A DNA stretch of 53,952 bases, taken from contig JAFQJD010000010.1 in assembly GCA_017415105.1 (NCBI GenBank), positions 1 through 53,952 on the forward strand, written 5' to 3'. The position numbers and the translations under genes were made by a program. Below, one piece after another: positions 24,951 through 33,971 of this stretch. The notes below the pieces were generated by a model, which was not told the origin of the DNA, ran no database searches, and saw only the letters and a program-made list of their open reading frames with translations. This stretch comes from Clostridia bacterium. Its GTDB lineage: Bacteria > Bacillota > Clostridia > UBA1381. Numbering within the stretch: the stretch's first letter is position 1; each line of letters opens with the position of its first letter.

Positions 24951-25952
24951 TTACTTTCTTCTTGCAAGAAGCTCCTTTATATTATCAAGTGCTTTTCCTG
25001 TTCCGACTGCAACACAGTCAAGCGGATATTCTGCAACATATGCAGGGATTTTTGTCACACTTGTAAGCAGACGGTCAAGTCCCTTTATAAGTGCACCACC
25101 ACCTGTAAGCATTATTCCGCGTTCCATAACATCAGCGGCAAGCTCCGGCGGTGTGTGCTCAAGTGTAAGCTTCACTGCCTCAAGCATCTCCCCGATGTTC
25201 TCACGCATCGCTTCACGTATCTGGCTTTCCTTTATCTGTACAGTTTTGGGCAAGCCCGTCTGTACATCACGGCCACGCACATCAAAAAGTGCCTCGTCGT
25301 CATCCTCATATGCCGAGCCGATTTCAAACTTTATCTCCTCTGCCATCTTGTCGCCGACATTTATCCCCGCATTCTTTTTGAGGTAGTTTATTATCGCATT
25401 GTCAAGTGCATCTCCGGCTACACGTATTGAACGTGACGACACAATACCACCCATTGAAATAACAGCGACCTCGGTTGTTCCGCCACCTATATCCATAATC
25501 ATACTTCCGGTTGCCCGGTTTACAGGAAGTCCTGCACCGATTGCAGCCGCCATCGGTTCTTCAATCAGTGCAACCTCCTTTGCACCTGCCTGTATTACTG
25601 CCTCTTCAACCGCACGGCGTTCCACCTCTGTGATTCCTGACGGAATACATACAACAACCCTCGGCTTCATAATTCCTACAACATCCGCCTTGCGTATAAA
25701 ATGCTTTATCATAGCCTGAGTTATATCAAAATCAGCAATAACTCCGTCCTTCATCGGGCGGACGGCAATGATGTTATCAGGCGTTCTGCCTATCATATGG
25801 TTTGCCTCACTGCCTACAGCAACTATTTTGCCTGTGTAACGGTCAACCGCCACCACTGACGGCTCACGTATTACAACACCTTTTCCTTTCACGTATATAA
25901 GAGTGTTTGCTGTGCCAAGGTCGATTGCCACATCTTTTGTTAAAATTCCCAT
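24951..25952 (-). CDS. mreB: Rod shape-determining protein MreB (bacterial actin)
   Basis: A 333-residue actin homologue that guides side-wall synthesis. Nucleotide-binding motifs are clear: DLGTANTLIYVKGKGVV at residues 9-26, DIGGGTTEVAVIS near 160 and LTGGGALIKGLDRLL near 285. Length is typical. GGAGGAAACAACAA precedes the ATG. It starts 22 bases after maf and leads mreC, mreD, mrdA, minC, minD and mgsA. Confidence 0.97.
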   Translation of the reverse strand: MGILTKDVAIDLGTANTLIYVKGKGVVIREPSVVAVDRYTGKIVAVGSEANHMIGRTPDNIIAVRPMKDGVIADFDITQAMIKHFIRKADVVGIMKPRVVVCIPSGITEVERRAVEEAVIQAGAKEVALIEEPMAAAIGAGLPVNRATGSMIMDIGGGTTEVAVISMGGIVSSRSIRVAGDALDNAIINYLKKNAGINVGDKMAEEIKFEIGSAYEDDDEALFDVRGRDVQTGLPKTVQIKESQIREAMRENIGEMLEAVKLTLEHTPPELAADVMERGIMLTGGGALIKGLDRLLTSVTKIPAYVAEYPLDCVAVGTGKALDNIKELLARRK

Positions 25953-25974
25953 TTGTTGTTTCCTCCAAGATTTA

Positions 25975-26565
25975 TTACATCAGCTTAAAGCCGAATTCAG
26001 TTTCAAGTACATCCGAAAGCTCACTTACCGGCAAGCCCACAACATTAAAGTAGTCACCGTTTATGCGGTCTACAAGCATCGCACCAAGCCCCTGTATTCC
26101 ATAAGCGCCTGCTTTATCTATGGGCTCGGACGTTTTTACATACCTTTCTATTTTTTCCTGTGTAAGGCTTTTAAATACCACTTCTGTGCATACATTTTTA
26201 CAGACCGTAAGTGCATCTGAGATACGCATAACGCAAAATCCGGTATATACCTTGTGTGCTTTTCCCGATAATGCAGTGAGCATCCGTATAGCATCCGCTT
26301 CATCCTCGGGTTTACCGAGAATAACACCGTCATCTACTACTATAGTATCAGCGGATATAACGAGTGCATTTTTGTTTTTGATTACGGTTTTTGCCACAGC
26401 TGCGGCTTTTAGGAGTGCAAGCTCCTGAACATAGATTTCGGGCGGTACGGTCGCTTCAACTGCCGATTCATCAGCATCTGATACCGTTACTGTAAAACTA
26501 AGCCCCATATTCGCCAACAGCTCACGCCGTCTTGGCGATGCCGAGGCAAGAATTATTTCTGACAT
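25975..26565 (-). CDS. maf: Maf-family nucleotide pyrophosphatase
   Basis: A 196-residue house-cleaning enzyme hydrolysing non-canonical or excess nucleoside triphosphates (dTTP/UTP for the YhdE/Maf type). The start ILASASPRRRELL is the signature phosphate-binding loop; ISADTIVVDDGVILGKP carries the catalytic aspartate region; KAGAYGIQGLGAMLVDRINGDYFNVVGLP closes the protein. Its ribosome binding site is formed by the last codons of the upstream U32 gene, two bases before its start. Adjacent to mreB as in many Firmicutes. Confidence 0.96.
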   Translation of the reverse strand: MSEIILASASPRRRELLANMGLSFTVTVSDADESAVEATVPPEIYVQELALLKAAAVAKTVIKNKNALVISADTIVVDDGVILGKPEDEADAIRMLTALSGKAHKVYTGFCVMRISDALTVCKNVCTEVVFKSLTQEKIERYVKTSEPIDKAGAYGIQGLGAMLVDRINGDYFNVVGLPVSELSDVLETEFGFKLM

Positions 26566-26567
26566 TT

Positions 26568-28637
26568 TTATACTCCTCTTTTAAAATGACCTCTCGTAAA
26601 AGTGTTTTCAGCTAAAGCAGGTTGCTTAATGCCGTCAAGTGCTTTTTTGTAAGTCTGTATAATTTTACTACACTCCTCCGGAGCTTCAATTGTAAAATTA
26701 AGCCTTATACAATCTACATTTGTACTTTTGACTTCGTCTATTATATCTGCGGTATAAACCGGCTTTGAATTAAGCAGAACAGATTTACACCCTTTTGTAC
26801 ACATTATGGGGAACTCTATCCCTTTTCTGTCCCTTAATTTATAAGTGCATTTTCCATTCTGACATCTGCCCATTGCCTTTACAGGACAGTTTTTCATAAC
26901 CATCAGCGGTATGTGTCCATAGCCAATAAGTTCGGTTTGGACCTCTGTTATATGTCGCACTGCATCCTTAATATCATAGAGATTAAGTTCAGGTGACAGT
27001 GTTACACACTCAAGTGATGAAAACTCATCAGCAGTAAGTGAATTATATATGTTAAGCCGCCACTCACCGTATTTTGCTTTTTCCTTATACCTGTGCATTG
27101 CTCCGGCAGATGTAACAGACACATAGTTTGTTACAATCTCCTCATCAGAAAGAATATCTGATGTCTTTGTTACAATTTCGGTATCGCCGCATATCTTTAA
27201 AAGTGTTTCCGCAACATCAGGGGACGCATATATTCGTTTTGCGATGCCTGTTATAAGAACTGCTTTGCCCTGCTCTGTTGTTCTTACCTCTGCGGTGATG
27301 TACTGCTTTTTATCGGCCTTGTTCTCTTTAAATTCAAGTGGTATGTTATTTACTCTTTTACTATCCCTTTTTGAAAGCTCTTTCCACAACATATCACAAA
27401 GCTCACGGCGAACTGCATTTATCTCTTTTATGGGGACAGTAATTCCGTCTTCCGTATCTGTTGTAACTGTGTTTATTTCAAACGGTGTTTCACCAAGCTT
27501 TATGAGCTGTTCCTTTATACGGTCTTCATCAAGCGGACGGTTCACTGCCTTCTCTGCAATCTGTGTTCCTTCCGATGATACACATATTCCGTTATCCATA
27601 CAAGCGGTAGCACGGAATACATCGCCCTCTGCAAGGGACGCATATATATCTATCGGGAATTTCTTTATAAATCTGCCCTCTGCACGCTTTTTTGCATCAG
27701 GCGTATATGTGCTTCCCGAATTATTTGCAGGATTTGTGTGTGACATCATTTCCTTGCCAAGCTTACCTGTGAGATACCCGTCAGTAAAGCCCGAACGCGA
27801 AAATGCGTTTTTAAGCTCTGCCATATCAGCTTGTGTAACCGTCTTTGGGTTATCAAGATACTTTCTGTAAACCCCCGTAACTGCACTAACATATTCTGCA
27901 CTTTTGAGTCTGCCCTCGATTTTAAGTGATGCAACTCCTGCTTTTTTGAGCTCGTCAAGATGCTTGATAAGTGCCATATCCTTCGGGCTTAAAATGTATC
28001 CGCTATCACATACCCTGCCGTTTTCTATAAGCTCATACGGCAGACGGCACGGTTGTGCACAACGGCCGCGGTTTCCGCTTCTGCCGCCGAGGACACTTGA
28101 CATCAGACACTGTCCGGAATAACTCATACAGATTGCACCGTGCACAAAAACCTCAATTTCAGCTTTTGTGCTCCTTGTAATCTCTCTTATTTCGTCAAGC
28201 GACAGCTCACGTGCCAAAACAACACGTGAAAAGCCTTGCTCCTCAAGATAACGTACACCGTCAACCGACGTTACCGTCATCTGTGTGCTTGCGTGAAGCT
28301 CCATATCCGGCAACAGCTTCCTTAAATGCTGTGCCAGACCCAAATCCTGTATTATTATTGCGTCACAACCGCAGTTATTTGCACAGACGGCAGTTGCGAC
28401 AGCTTCCTCAAGCTCACTTTCTTTTATGAGCGTGTTGATTGCACAGTGCACCTTTACGCCGTAGGCATGGGCATATTCTACCGCCTCACGCATCTCATCC
28501 TCTGTGAAATTGTCCGCTCCGGCACGTGCGGAAAATGCCGCCGCACCCATATAAACAGCATCAGCACCCGACTGTACTGCGGCTCTTAACTCTTTTATAC
28601 CGCCTGCGGGTGCAAGAAGCTCCATCTTGTTTTCCAT
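26568..28637 (-). CDS. U32 family protein, RlhA-like
   Basis: A 689-residue protein with the U32 domain (about 5-290; LLAPAGG, GADAVYMG, ELHASTQMTV, FVHGAICMSYSGQC-like region and the iron-sulfur-type cysteines in RGRCAQPCR) followed by a DUF3656-like middle and a second C-terminal U32-like segment with CTKGCKSVLLNSKPVY. The architecture and length match E. coli RlhA (YdcP), which hydroxylates C2501 of 23S rRNA, better than a true peptidase. The start could be ATG 28637 or the ATG four codons later. It lies 5 bases after zapA. Confidence 0.85.
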   Translation of the reverse strand: MENKMELLAPAGGIKELRAAVQSGADAVYMGAAAFSARAGADNFTEDEMREAVEYAHAYGVKVHCAINTLIKESELEEAVATAVCANNCGCDAIIIQDLGLAQHLRKLLPDMELHASTQMTVTSVDGVRYLEEQGFSRVVLARELSLDEIREITRSTKAEIEVFVHGAICMSYSGQCLMSSVLGGRSGNRGRCAQPCRLPYELIENGRVCDSGYILSPKDMALIKHLDELKKAGVASLKIEGRLKSAEYVSAVTGVYRKYLDNPKTVTQADMAELKNAFSRSGFTDGYLTGKLGKEMMSHTNPANNSGSTYTPDAKKRAEGRFIKKFPIDIYASLAEGDVFRATACMDNGICVSSEGTQIAEKAVNRPLDEDRIKEQLIKLGETPFEINTVTTDTEDGITVPIKEINAVRRELCDMLWKELSKRDSKRVNNIPLEFKENKADKKQYITAEVRTTEQGKAVLITGIAKRIYASPDVAETLLKICGDTEIVTKTSDILSDEEIVTNYVSVTSAGAMHRYKEKAKYGEWRLNIYNSLTADEFSSLECVTLSPELNLYDIKDAVRHITEVQTELIGYGHIPLMVMKNCPVKAMGRCQNGKCTYKLRDRKGIEFPIMCTKGCKSVLLNSKPVYTADIIDEVKSTNVDCIRLNFTIEAPEECSKIIQTYKKALDGIKQPALAENTFTRGHFKRGV

Positions 28638-28642
28638 ATATT

Positions 28643-29122
28643 TTACTTGCTCTCCAGCATATCAAGAAGTTCTTTTTCTCTTATTGCAAACTCGCCTCTC
28701 TGCTGTTTCAAGCGTGTTTCCATAAGCCTTATCTGTCCCTCAAGGAATTTTACCTTTTCTTCTGTTTCGTCGAACATTTTTTCAGCAAGTGCGGCTTCTG
28801 ATTTAAGCTCCTCTATCTTTTCAGCGGCAGTTCCGCCGTCCTTGCGAAGCTCACGAAGCTCTGCCTCAAGCTGTTTGTTTCTTGCGATTATTGCCGTTAT
28901 GTTCTCACTTGGTGCAGTACTGTCAAGAAGTTTAAAATACTCGTCACAGATATTAAGTGCCGCAAGCACAAGCGGTTTTTCGCCCATAACGTGCGTACCC
29001 TCACGGATAACAAGCTTTACCTTTTCATTAACATAGTCGCACAGACGCTTGAGATATGCTTCCTCCTCATCTGCAACAACCGTATACACTCTTGAATTGA
29101 TAGTGATATTTATTCTGTTCAT
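28643..29122 (-). CDS. zapA: Cell division protein ZapA
   Basis: A 159-residue FtsZ-bundling protein. The N-terminal ZapA head (about 1-65; INITINSRVYTVVADEEEAYLKRL, VNEKVKL, LAALNICDEYFKL) is followed by a longer than usual coiled coil (about 80-155), since most ZapA proteins are about 85-110 residues. It lies between the GerMN gene and the U32 gene, all close-spaced on the minus strand. GGGAGGG at the end of the GerMN gene serves as its ribosome binding site. Confidence 0.9.
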   Translation of the reverse strand: MNRINITINSRVYTVVADEEEAYLKRLCDYVNEKVKLVIREGTHVMGEKPLVLAALNICDEYFKLLDSTAPSENITAIIARNKQLEAELRELRKDGGTAAEKIEELKSEAALAEKMFDETEEKVKFLEGQIRLMETRLKQQRGEFAIREKELLDMLESK

Positions 29123-29130
29123 AGCTGTAT

Positions 29131-30078
29131 TTATCCCTCCCTGTTTATTATTCCTGTATTTCTCTCTATGTAGTCTTTAATTCCGACACTTCCGAAGTTC
29201 TCGACACGTTTTCCGTCCATATAGAACTGAACTCTTGCAATCGTCTGAAGCTCTGTGAGTGAGTTTACAATAGAGTATATCACAAGCTTCTCGTGCTTCT
29301 CGCTGCCCTTATTGTCTGAAAGGAAGTTTGATTTGAAGTTGAGATAGCAGATATTCTCCTCAACATCAACTGATACAAGAACTGTCTTTTTTGATAAAAG
29401 CGATTTCATATTCTTGTTTTTTGTGCCTTTTATAAGCTCGTTTATAAGATACTGCTCTATCGGCTGCTGGTCGGTGATTTTTATTGTACGTGTTTCCGGA
29501 ACAAGTGCCTCTGCCTCACTGTCTGCAAAGTACAGCTTTACTTTTCTTAATTCGCTCCGGTATTCCTCTGTTTCAAGGTTTATATCAGATGCCGATATAT
29601 ACTCAAGTGCCTTTTTATCACGGTCTTTTATGGTTTCGCCGTTAACGAGTACCCTTACACTTGAAACGTGTGCCGTTGAACAGAGTGTCTTTACAACAGC
29701 ATATACATCAAGCACGTCCCTTGACGCATCACCTGACAAAAACTCGTCAGAGAAATGAACTGTCAGAAATCCGCCGCCAAGAAATTCAATTCCGGTTATC
29801 TGCGTGTCATTTGGCATAACTCTGCCAAGCTTTGCGGATTTCGGGCCTTGTCTTAGCTTCTCAAGTGTATTCATTATGAGATCGTCATCCGTTTTATATC
29901 GGATTTTTTCCGGGCTTGAAACGATGCCTGTTCCGTCCTCGTTCAAAAAATACAAATCGACACTTATTTTCTCGGTTGTTCTGTCATAGCTTATAAAAAC
30001 AGCACATATAATCGCGGTTATAAGACCCAATACCGCAACAGCTACGGCGATTATTCTGTTTCGGGTCATAGCTTTCAT
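29131..30078 (-). CDS. GerMN-domain membrane-anchored protein
   Basis: A 315-residue protein with one N-terminal membrane helix (about 8-28) and two external GerMN domains (about 37-170 and 185-305; DLYFLNEDGTGIV, then KLYFADSEAEAL, each followed by a strand with FLGGGFLTVHFS or NICYLNFKSNF). GerMN domains occur in GerM of spore formers and in LpqB of Actinobacteria. Its start overlaps the histidine kinase stop by 4 bases, so it is coupled to a two-component system. That recalls MtrA-MtrB-LpqB, where LpqB tunes the sensor; the parallel is inference. Confidence 0.88.
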   Translation of the reverse strand: MKAMTRNRIIAVAVAVLGLITAIICAVFISYDRTTEKISVDLYFLNEDGTGIVSSPEKIRYKTDDDLIMNTLEKLRQGPKSAKLGRVMPNDTQITGIEFLGGGFLTVHFSDEFLSGDASRDVLDVYAVVKTLCSTAHVSSVRVLVNGETIKDRDKKALEYISASDINLETEEYRSELRKVKLYFADSEAEALVPETRTIKITDQQPIEQYLINELIKGTKNKNMKSLLSKKTVLVSVDVEENICYLNFKSNFLSDNKGSEKHEKLVIYSIVNSLTELQTIARVQFYMDGKRVENFGSVGIKDYIERNTGIINREG

Positions 30079-31586
30079 TCCTTTCCGGACTCTGTTATCG
30101 GAAGTGTTATAGTGAATATACTTCCGCCTGATGGGGAATCTGTTACCTCAATTGTTCCCTGATGCAAAAGAACGGCTTCTTTTGTTATTGCAAGACCGAG
30201 TCCTGTTCCACCCGTATCACGTGCACGTGAATCGTCAAGACGGTAGAAACGGTCAAATACCTTAAGCTTTTCTGCATCCGGTATTCCCGGTCCGTTATCC
30301 TCTACCTCTATTACACACAAACTGTCACTGCACTTAACACGTGTATTTACGTTTCCCCCGTCAGGTGTATAGTTTATTGCATTTACCACAATGTTGTACA
30401 CACATTCATAAATCTTGTCATAGTCTGCGTTTATATAATTGTCTGCAGTTTCGGGGATTTCATAAGTAAGCTCAATATCCTTTTCCTTTGCAAGCTTTGA
30501 AAGACTTTCAACAACACCAGCACAAAGTGCCGATATGTCAACACGGCTCATATTCATATCTGCACCCGAATCAAGACGGCTAAGCGTAAGCAAACGGTTT
30601 ATTATACGTGTAAGCCGGTCGATTTCCTCGGACATATCGCCTAAAAACTCACGGATGGTTTCCATATCCGGATTTTCTGCCTGAACAAGACTGTCACAGA
30701 GCAGTTTTATTCCCGCCATCGGCGTTTTAAGTTCGTGCGATACGTCTGAGACGAAATTCTTTCGTTTCTCGTCAAGTGCGTTAAGCTCGTCACACATAAA
30801 GTTCAGAGCCTGTCCCATCTGTGCCATCTCACGCGTACCCTTGACATTTGCACGACGGCTGAAATCACCACGTGAAATCGCCCTTGCAACCTCTGTAAAT
30901 TCTGCAATCGGACGTGTTATGATATAACTTGTACCGATGCTTATAAGTATAATTATAAAAAGCAACAGTGCACTGAACACGATAAGGCTCGCTCTGATTG
31001 TGCTAACAGTGTCTGCTATCGCACTCATATTTTCTGCAAGATATACTCCGCCGATAATCTCACCGTCAACCTCGACCGGAACTGCAACAGTGAGTGTGCT
31101 GCCGTTATCAGTTTCAAATTTAGAATCCGACTGCTCACCGTCAAGGGCACGTTTTAATACATCACGCATAAAAACCTTGCCCGTCATACCCGCCTCGCTG
31201 TTATTGTCAAACAGCACCGAGTATGAGTTATCGGTTACAACACCACGGATATTCGTACCTGCCAGAAGTCTGTCGGTCACATCCTCAAGCCTGAGATACA
31301 TAACCTTTTCATCGTTTGAGTCCCATGCTCCCGATATTGACTGCGAAATGATATTCGCCTTTGCGTAAAGCTTCGTGGTCTGCTCTGAATACAGATTTTC
31401 CGATAGTATGCCTATGTTATACACGCACATCAGAAACAGTGTTATAAGTGTAACTGCAACGTATGTTGTAAGCATCGCAAATCTGATTGAATGGGCACGG
31501 GTATATGCCCGGCTTCTGAGTATAAATGAGCGAAGCTTCTTAAAAACGGCTTCAGCTTTGTTCCACCTTGTAGTAATAGCCAACAC
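30075..31586 (-). CDS. Sensor histidine kinase
   Basis: A 503-residue membrane kinase. Two membrane helices (about 36-58 and 200-222) bracket an extracellular sensor domain; HAMP (about 222-275), HisKA with the phosphorylated histidine in SHELKTPMAG (near 288), and an ATPase domain with NAINYTPDGG, DNGPGIP and GGTGLGL follow. The layout is like the WalK/PhoR group. The 5' end overlaps the response regulator gene by 35 bases using a GTG start with no clear ribosome binding site, so the true start may be further in, up to the ATG of residue 38. The gene overlaps the GerMN gene by 4 bases at its 3' end. Confidence 0.92.
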   Translation of the reverse strand: MLAITTRWNKAEAVFKKLRSFILRSRAYTRAHSIRFAMLTTYVAVTLITLFLMCVYNIGILSENLYSEQTTKLYAKANIISQSISGAWDSNDEKVMYLRLEDVTDRLLAGTNIRGVVTDNSYSVLFDNNSEAGMTGKVFMRDVLKRALDGEQSDSKFETDNGSTLTVAVPVEVDGEIIGGVYLAENMSAIADTVSTIRASLIVFSALLLFIIILISIGTSYIITRPIAEFTEVARAISRGDFSRRANVKGTREMAQMGQALNFMCDELNALDEKRKNFVSDVSHELKTPMAGIKLLCDSLVQAENPDMETIREFLGDMSEEIDRLTRIINRLLTLSRLDSGADMNMSRVDISALCAGVVESLSKLAKEKDIELTYEIPETADNYINADYDKIYECVYNIVVNAINYTPDGGNVNTRVKCSDSLCVIEVEDNGPGIPDAEKLKVFDRFYRLDDSRARDTGGTGLGLAITKEAVLLHQGTIEVTDSPSGGSIFTITLPITESGKE

Positions 31587-32241
31587 CCCATTTAGTCTTT
31601 AAATATTTCGGCTCTGCCGGATTATCCTCTATCTTTTCTCTGAGACGCCGCATATGCACGTCAATAGTACGCTCCTCACTCGGATAGCCTATGCCCCAGA
31701 GGATGTCAAGCAGGTTTTCACGTGTATATACCTTGTCAGGGTTCTTTAAAAACAGCTCGAGCAGGTCAAATTCCTTGCCGGTAAGCTCAACTATACGGTC
31801 AAGCACCATCGCACGGCGGAAGTTATAGTCAAGTGTTATATCTCCTGATACCATTGTCTTACTGCTGTCGCCTTTCGGCTCGCGTGTTATACGTCTTAAT
31901 ATTGCCTTGATGCGTGCCTCTACCTCACGGACATTGAACGGCTTTGTTATATAATCGTCCGCACCGTATTCAAGACCGAGAATTTTATCTACATCCTCAC
32001 TCTTTGCCGTAAGCATAATTATCGGCACGTTCGAAAAATTCCGTATTGTACGGCAGACGGTAAATCCGTCCACCTTCGGGAGCATAAGGTCAAGCAGGAT
32101 TATATCAATACTCTCATCGTGAGCAAGGCGTATTGCCTCCTCACCGTCAAAGGCGGTAATGACCTGATACCCCTCCTGTTCAAGATTGAATTTAAGTCCT
32201 TTTACGAGCAGTTTTTCGTCGTCTACAACAAGTATTTTCAA
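31552..32241 (-). CDS. OmpR/PhoB-family response regulator
   Basis: A 229-residue transcription regulator. The receiver domain (about 1-115) has the phosphorylated aspartate in IILLDLMLPKVDGF, the MLTAKSED switch threonine and the ITKPF lysine. The C-terminal winged helix (about 130-227) ends with IDVHMRRLREKI and LKTKWGVGYYY. The start is a TTG with AGAGGTGTC upstream. It is the first gene of the operon RR-HK-GerMN-zapA-U32-maf-mre. The divergent dacA gene is a plausible target (inference). Confidence 0.95.
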   Translation of the reverse strand: MKILVVDDEKLLVKGLKFNLEQEGYQVITAFDGEEAIRLAHDESIDIILLDLMLPKVDGFTVCRTIRNFSNVPIIMLTAKSEDVDKILGLEYGADDYITKPFNVREVEARIKAILRRITREPKGDSSKTMVSGDITLDYNFRRAMVLDRIVELTGKEFDLLELFLKNPDKVYTRENLLDILWGIGYPSEERTIDVHMRRLREKIEDNPAEPKYLKTKWGVGYYYKVEQS

Positions 32242-32273
32242 AATTCAGACACCTCTCTCAAGTTTATAATATC

Positions 32274-32302
32274 ATTATACCAATAATACGCAGAAATTTC
32301 CA
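32274..32302 (-). promoter_or_regulatory. Promoter of the two-component operon
   Basis: Minus-strand TATAAT at 32274-32279 with TGGAAA at 32297-32302, 17-base spacer. The -35 is a weak match. No strong promoter was noticed between this point and mgsA, so a very long transcript is possible. Confidence 0.5.
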
Positions 32303-32352
32303 TAGTTTTTTGAAAAAAATATCATAAAAAATTCAAAATATTTACATTTCTA

Positions 32353-32381
32353 TTGAAATTTGCTGTCATTTTTTGTATAAT
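32353..32381 (+). promoter_or_regulatory. Promoter of dacA
   Basis: TTGAAA (32353-32358), 17-base spacer, TATAAT (32376-32381). GGAGG lies before the ATG at 32438. Confidence 0.75.
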
Positions 32382-32437
32382 GGTGGTAAGAATAGTTAAT
32401 AACGAATTGTATAAGACTATAAACGGAGGAAAAATAT

Positions 32438-33931
32438 ATGAATACTTTTAAAAGACTGGCGGCTGCCATTGTGTCTGTTATGATGCTTGCACTCACGGCA
32501 GCACCTGTATTTGCAGAGCCGGAGGCTACACCAAAGCCGGAGAAAAAGAAGTCGGCTGAGGTTTATATGGAAAACTCAAAGCTCGATGAGCCTGATACCG
32601 ACCATGCCGAAGCAGCACTCCTTATGGATATGAAAACAGGACGTGTTATCTACAGCAAAAACAGTTCAGATAAGATGTATCCGGCAAGTACCACAAAGAT
32701 GATGACGGCTATCCTCGCACTTGAGAGCGATAAAATGGGTGATACGGTAACAGCAACTTATGATGCGTTAAAGTCCATAACTCTTGAGGATTCGCATATG
32801 GGCATCCTTGTAGGTGAGGAGCTTACAATGACAGACCTCTTAAACGGTATGCTTGTTTATTCAGCAAACGATGCCGCAAACGTAATCGCAATCCACATAG
32901 GCGGTTCAATGGAGGCTTTCGTTGACCTTATGAACGCAAAGGCAACAGAGCTTGGAATGAAAGGTACACACTTTGTAAATGCCTGCGGCGTTCATGCAAA
33001 GGACCACTACACCACAGCCGATGACCTCGCAATCCTCGCACGTTACTGTATGGAAAATGAGACATTCCGCGAGATTGTAAAGAAATCAACATACCACATT
33101 GACCCGACAAACAAGTATAAGCAGAACCGTGACCTGCCTGCAACAAATCTGTTTTTGAGCACTGCACGTTCTGCAAGCCATCTCTATAAGCCGTGTACCG
33201 GTATAAAAACAGGTACAACTGAGGCTGCAGGTCACTGTCTTGTATCATCTGCAACGTATAACGATATGGAGCTTCTGTCGGTTGTTTTAAAATGTGACGA
33301 CGTGGATGTCAAGGAAAAGGCGTATTCCTATACAGTTTCAAGAACACTCTTCGACTTCGGTTTCAATAACTATGAATCAGGCGTGCTTGCAGCACCCGGA
33401 ACAATAGTTGCTGATTCAAAGGTGTATGAGGCGAAAAAGGATAAACGTGTTTCACTCACCGTTGGTGAGGAGATAAGGGCACTTATCCCGATAGGCGATG
33501 ATATTTCAAAGGACGTAAAGCCGTCGGTAAAGCTTAACAGCGAACAGATACAGGCACCTGTAACAAAGGGCGATGTGCTCGGTACTGTTACCTACACATA
33601 CCACGACAAGGAAATCGCAAGTGCTCCGCTTGTTGCGGCAAACGATGTAGAGCTTAACCTTGTTCTGCATATATTCCACAGTATAATTAAGTTTATAACC
33701 AATCCGCTTGTGTTTATCCCGGCGATACTGATTATAATAGCAATCCTTATTGCACGGTCAAAGAAACGCAAGGCTGAAAGACGCAGAAAACTGCATCAGA
33801 TACGCCAACGCAGAGCACAGGAGGACGGCAATCCAAATATGTATGCACAGAAACGTGCAATGCGTGAAGCGGAGCTGAACCGGTCACGGTCAAAGGGCTC
33901 AAATTCACGATATAGCGGCGATACGAAATAA
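32438..33931 (+). CDS. dacA: D-alanyl-D-alanine carboxypeptidase (PBP5-like)
   Basis: A 497-residue low-molecular-weight PBP that trims the terminal D-Ala of peptidoglycan. It has a signal peptide (about 1-26), SxxK in ASTTKMM (near residue 86), SxN in YSANDAAN (near 147) and KTG in IKTGTTEA (near 257). After the transpeptidase-like and PBP5_C-like parts, a membrane helix (about 415-437) and a long Arg/Lys-rich cytoplasmic tail (438-497) take the place of the usual amphipathic anchor. The gene is divergent from the response regulator and ends at a terminator shared with argG. Confidence 0.94.
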   Translation: MNTFKRLAAAIVSVMMLALTAAPVFAEPEATPKPEKKKSAEVYMENSKLDEPDTDHAEAALLMDMKTGRVIYSKNSSDKMYPASTTKMMTAILALESDKMGDTVTATYDALKSITLEDSHMGILVGEELTMTDLLNGMLVYSANDAANVIAIHIGGSMEAFVDLMNAKATELGMKGTHFVNACGVHAKDHYTTADDLAILARYCMENETFREIVKKSTYHIDPTNKYKQNRDLPATNLFLSTARSASHLYKPCTGIKTGTTEAAGHCLVSSATYNDMELLSVVLKCDDVDVKEKAYSYTVSRTLFDFGFNNYESGVLAAPGTIVADSKVYEAKKDKRVSLTVGEEIRALIPIGDDISKDVKPSVKLNSEQIQAPVTKGDVLGTVTYTYHDKEIASAPLVAANDVELNLVLHIFHSIIKFITNPLVFIPAILIIIAILIARSKKRKAERRRKLHQIRQRRAQEDGNPNMYAQKRAMREAELNRSRSKGSNSRYSGDTK

Positions 33932-33936
33932 ACACC

Positions 33937-33965
33937 AAAAAAAGTCGGGCAATGCCCGACTTTTT
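33937..33965. terminator. Bidirectional terminator, dacA/argG
   Basis: GTCGGGC-AAT-GCCCGAC (33944-33960) flanked by seven A and five T, placed 6 bases from each of two convergent stop codons. Confidence 0.9.
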
Positions 33966-33971
33966 CAGTTA

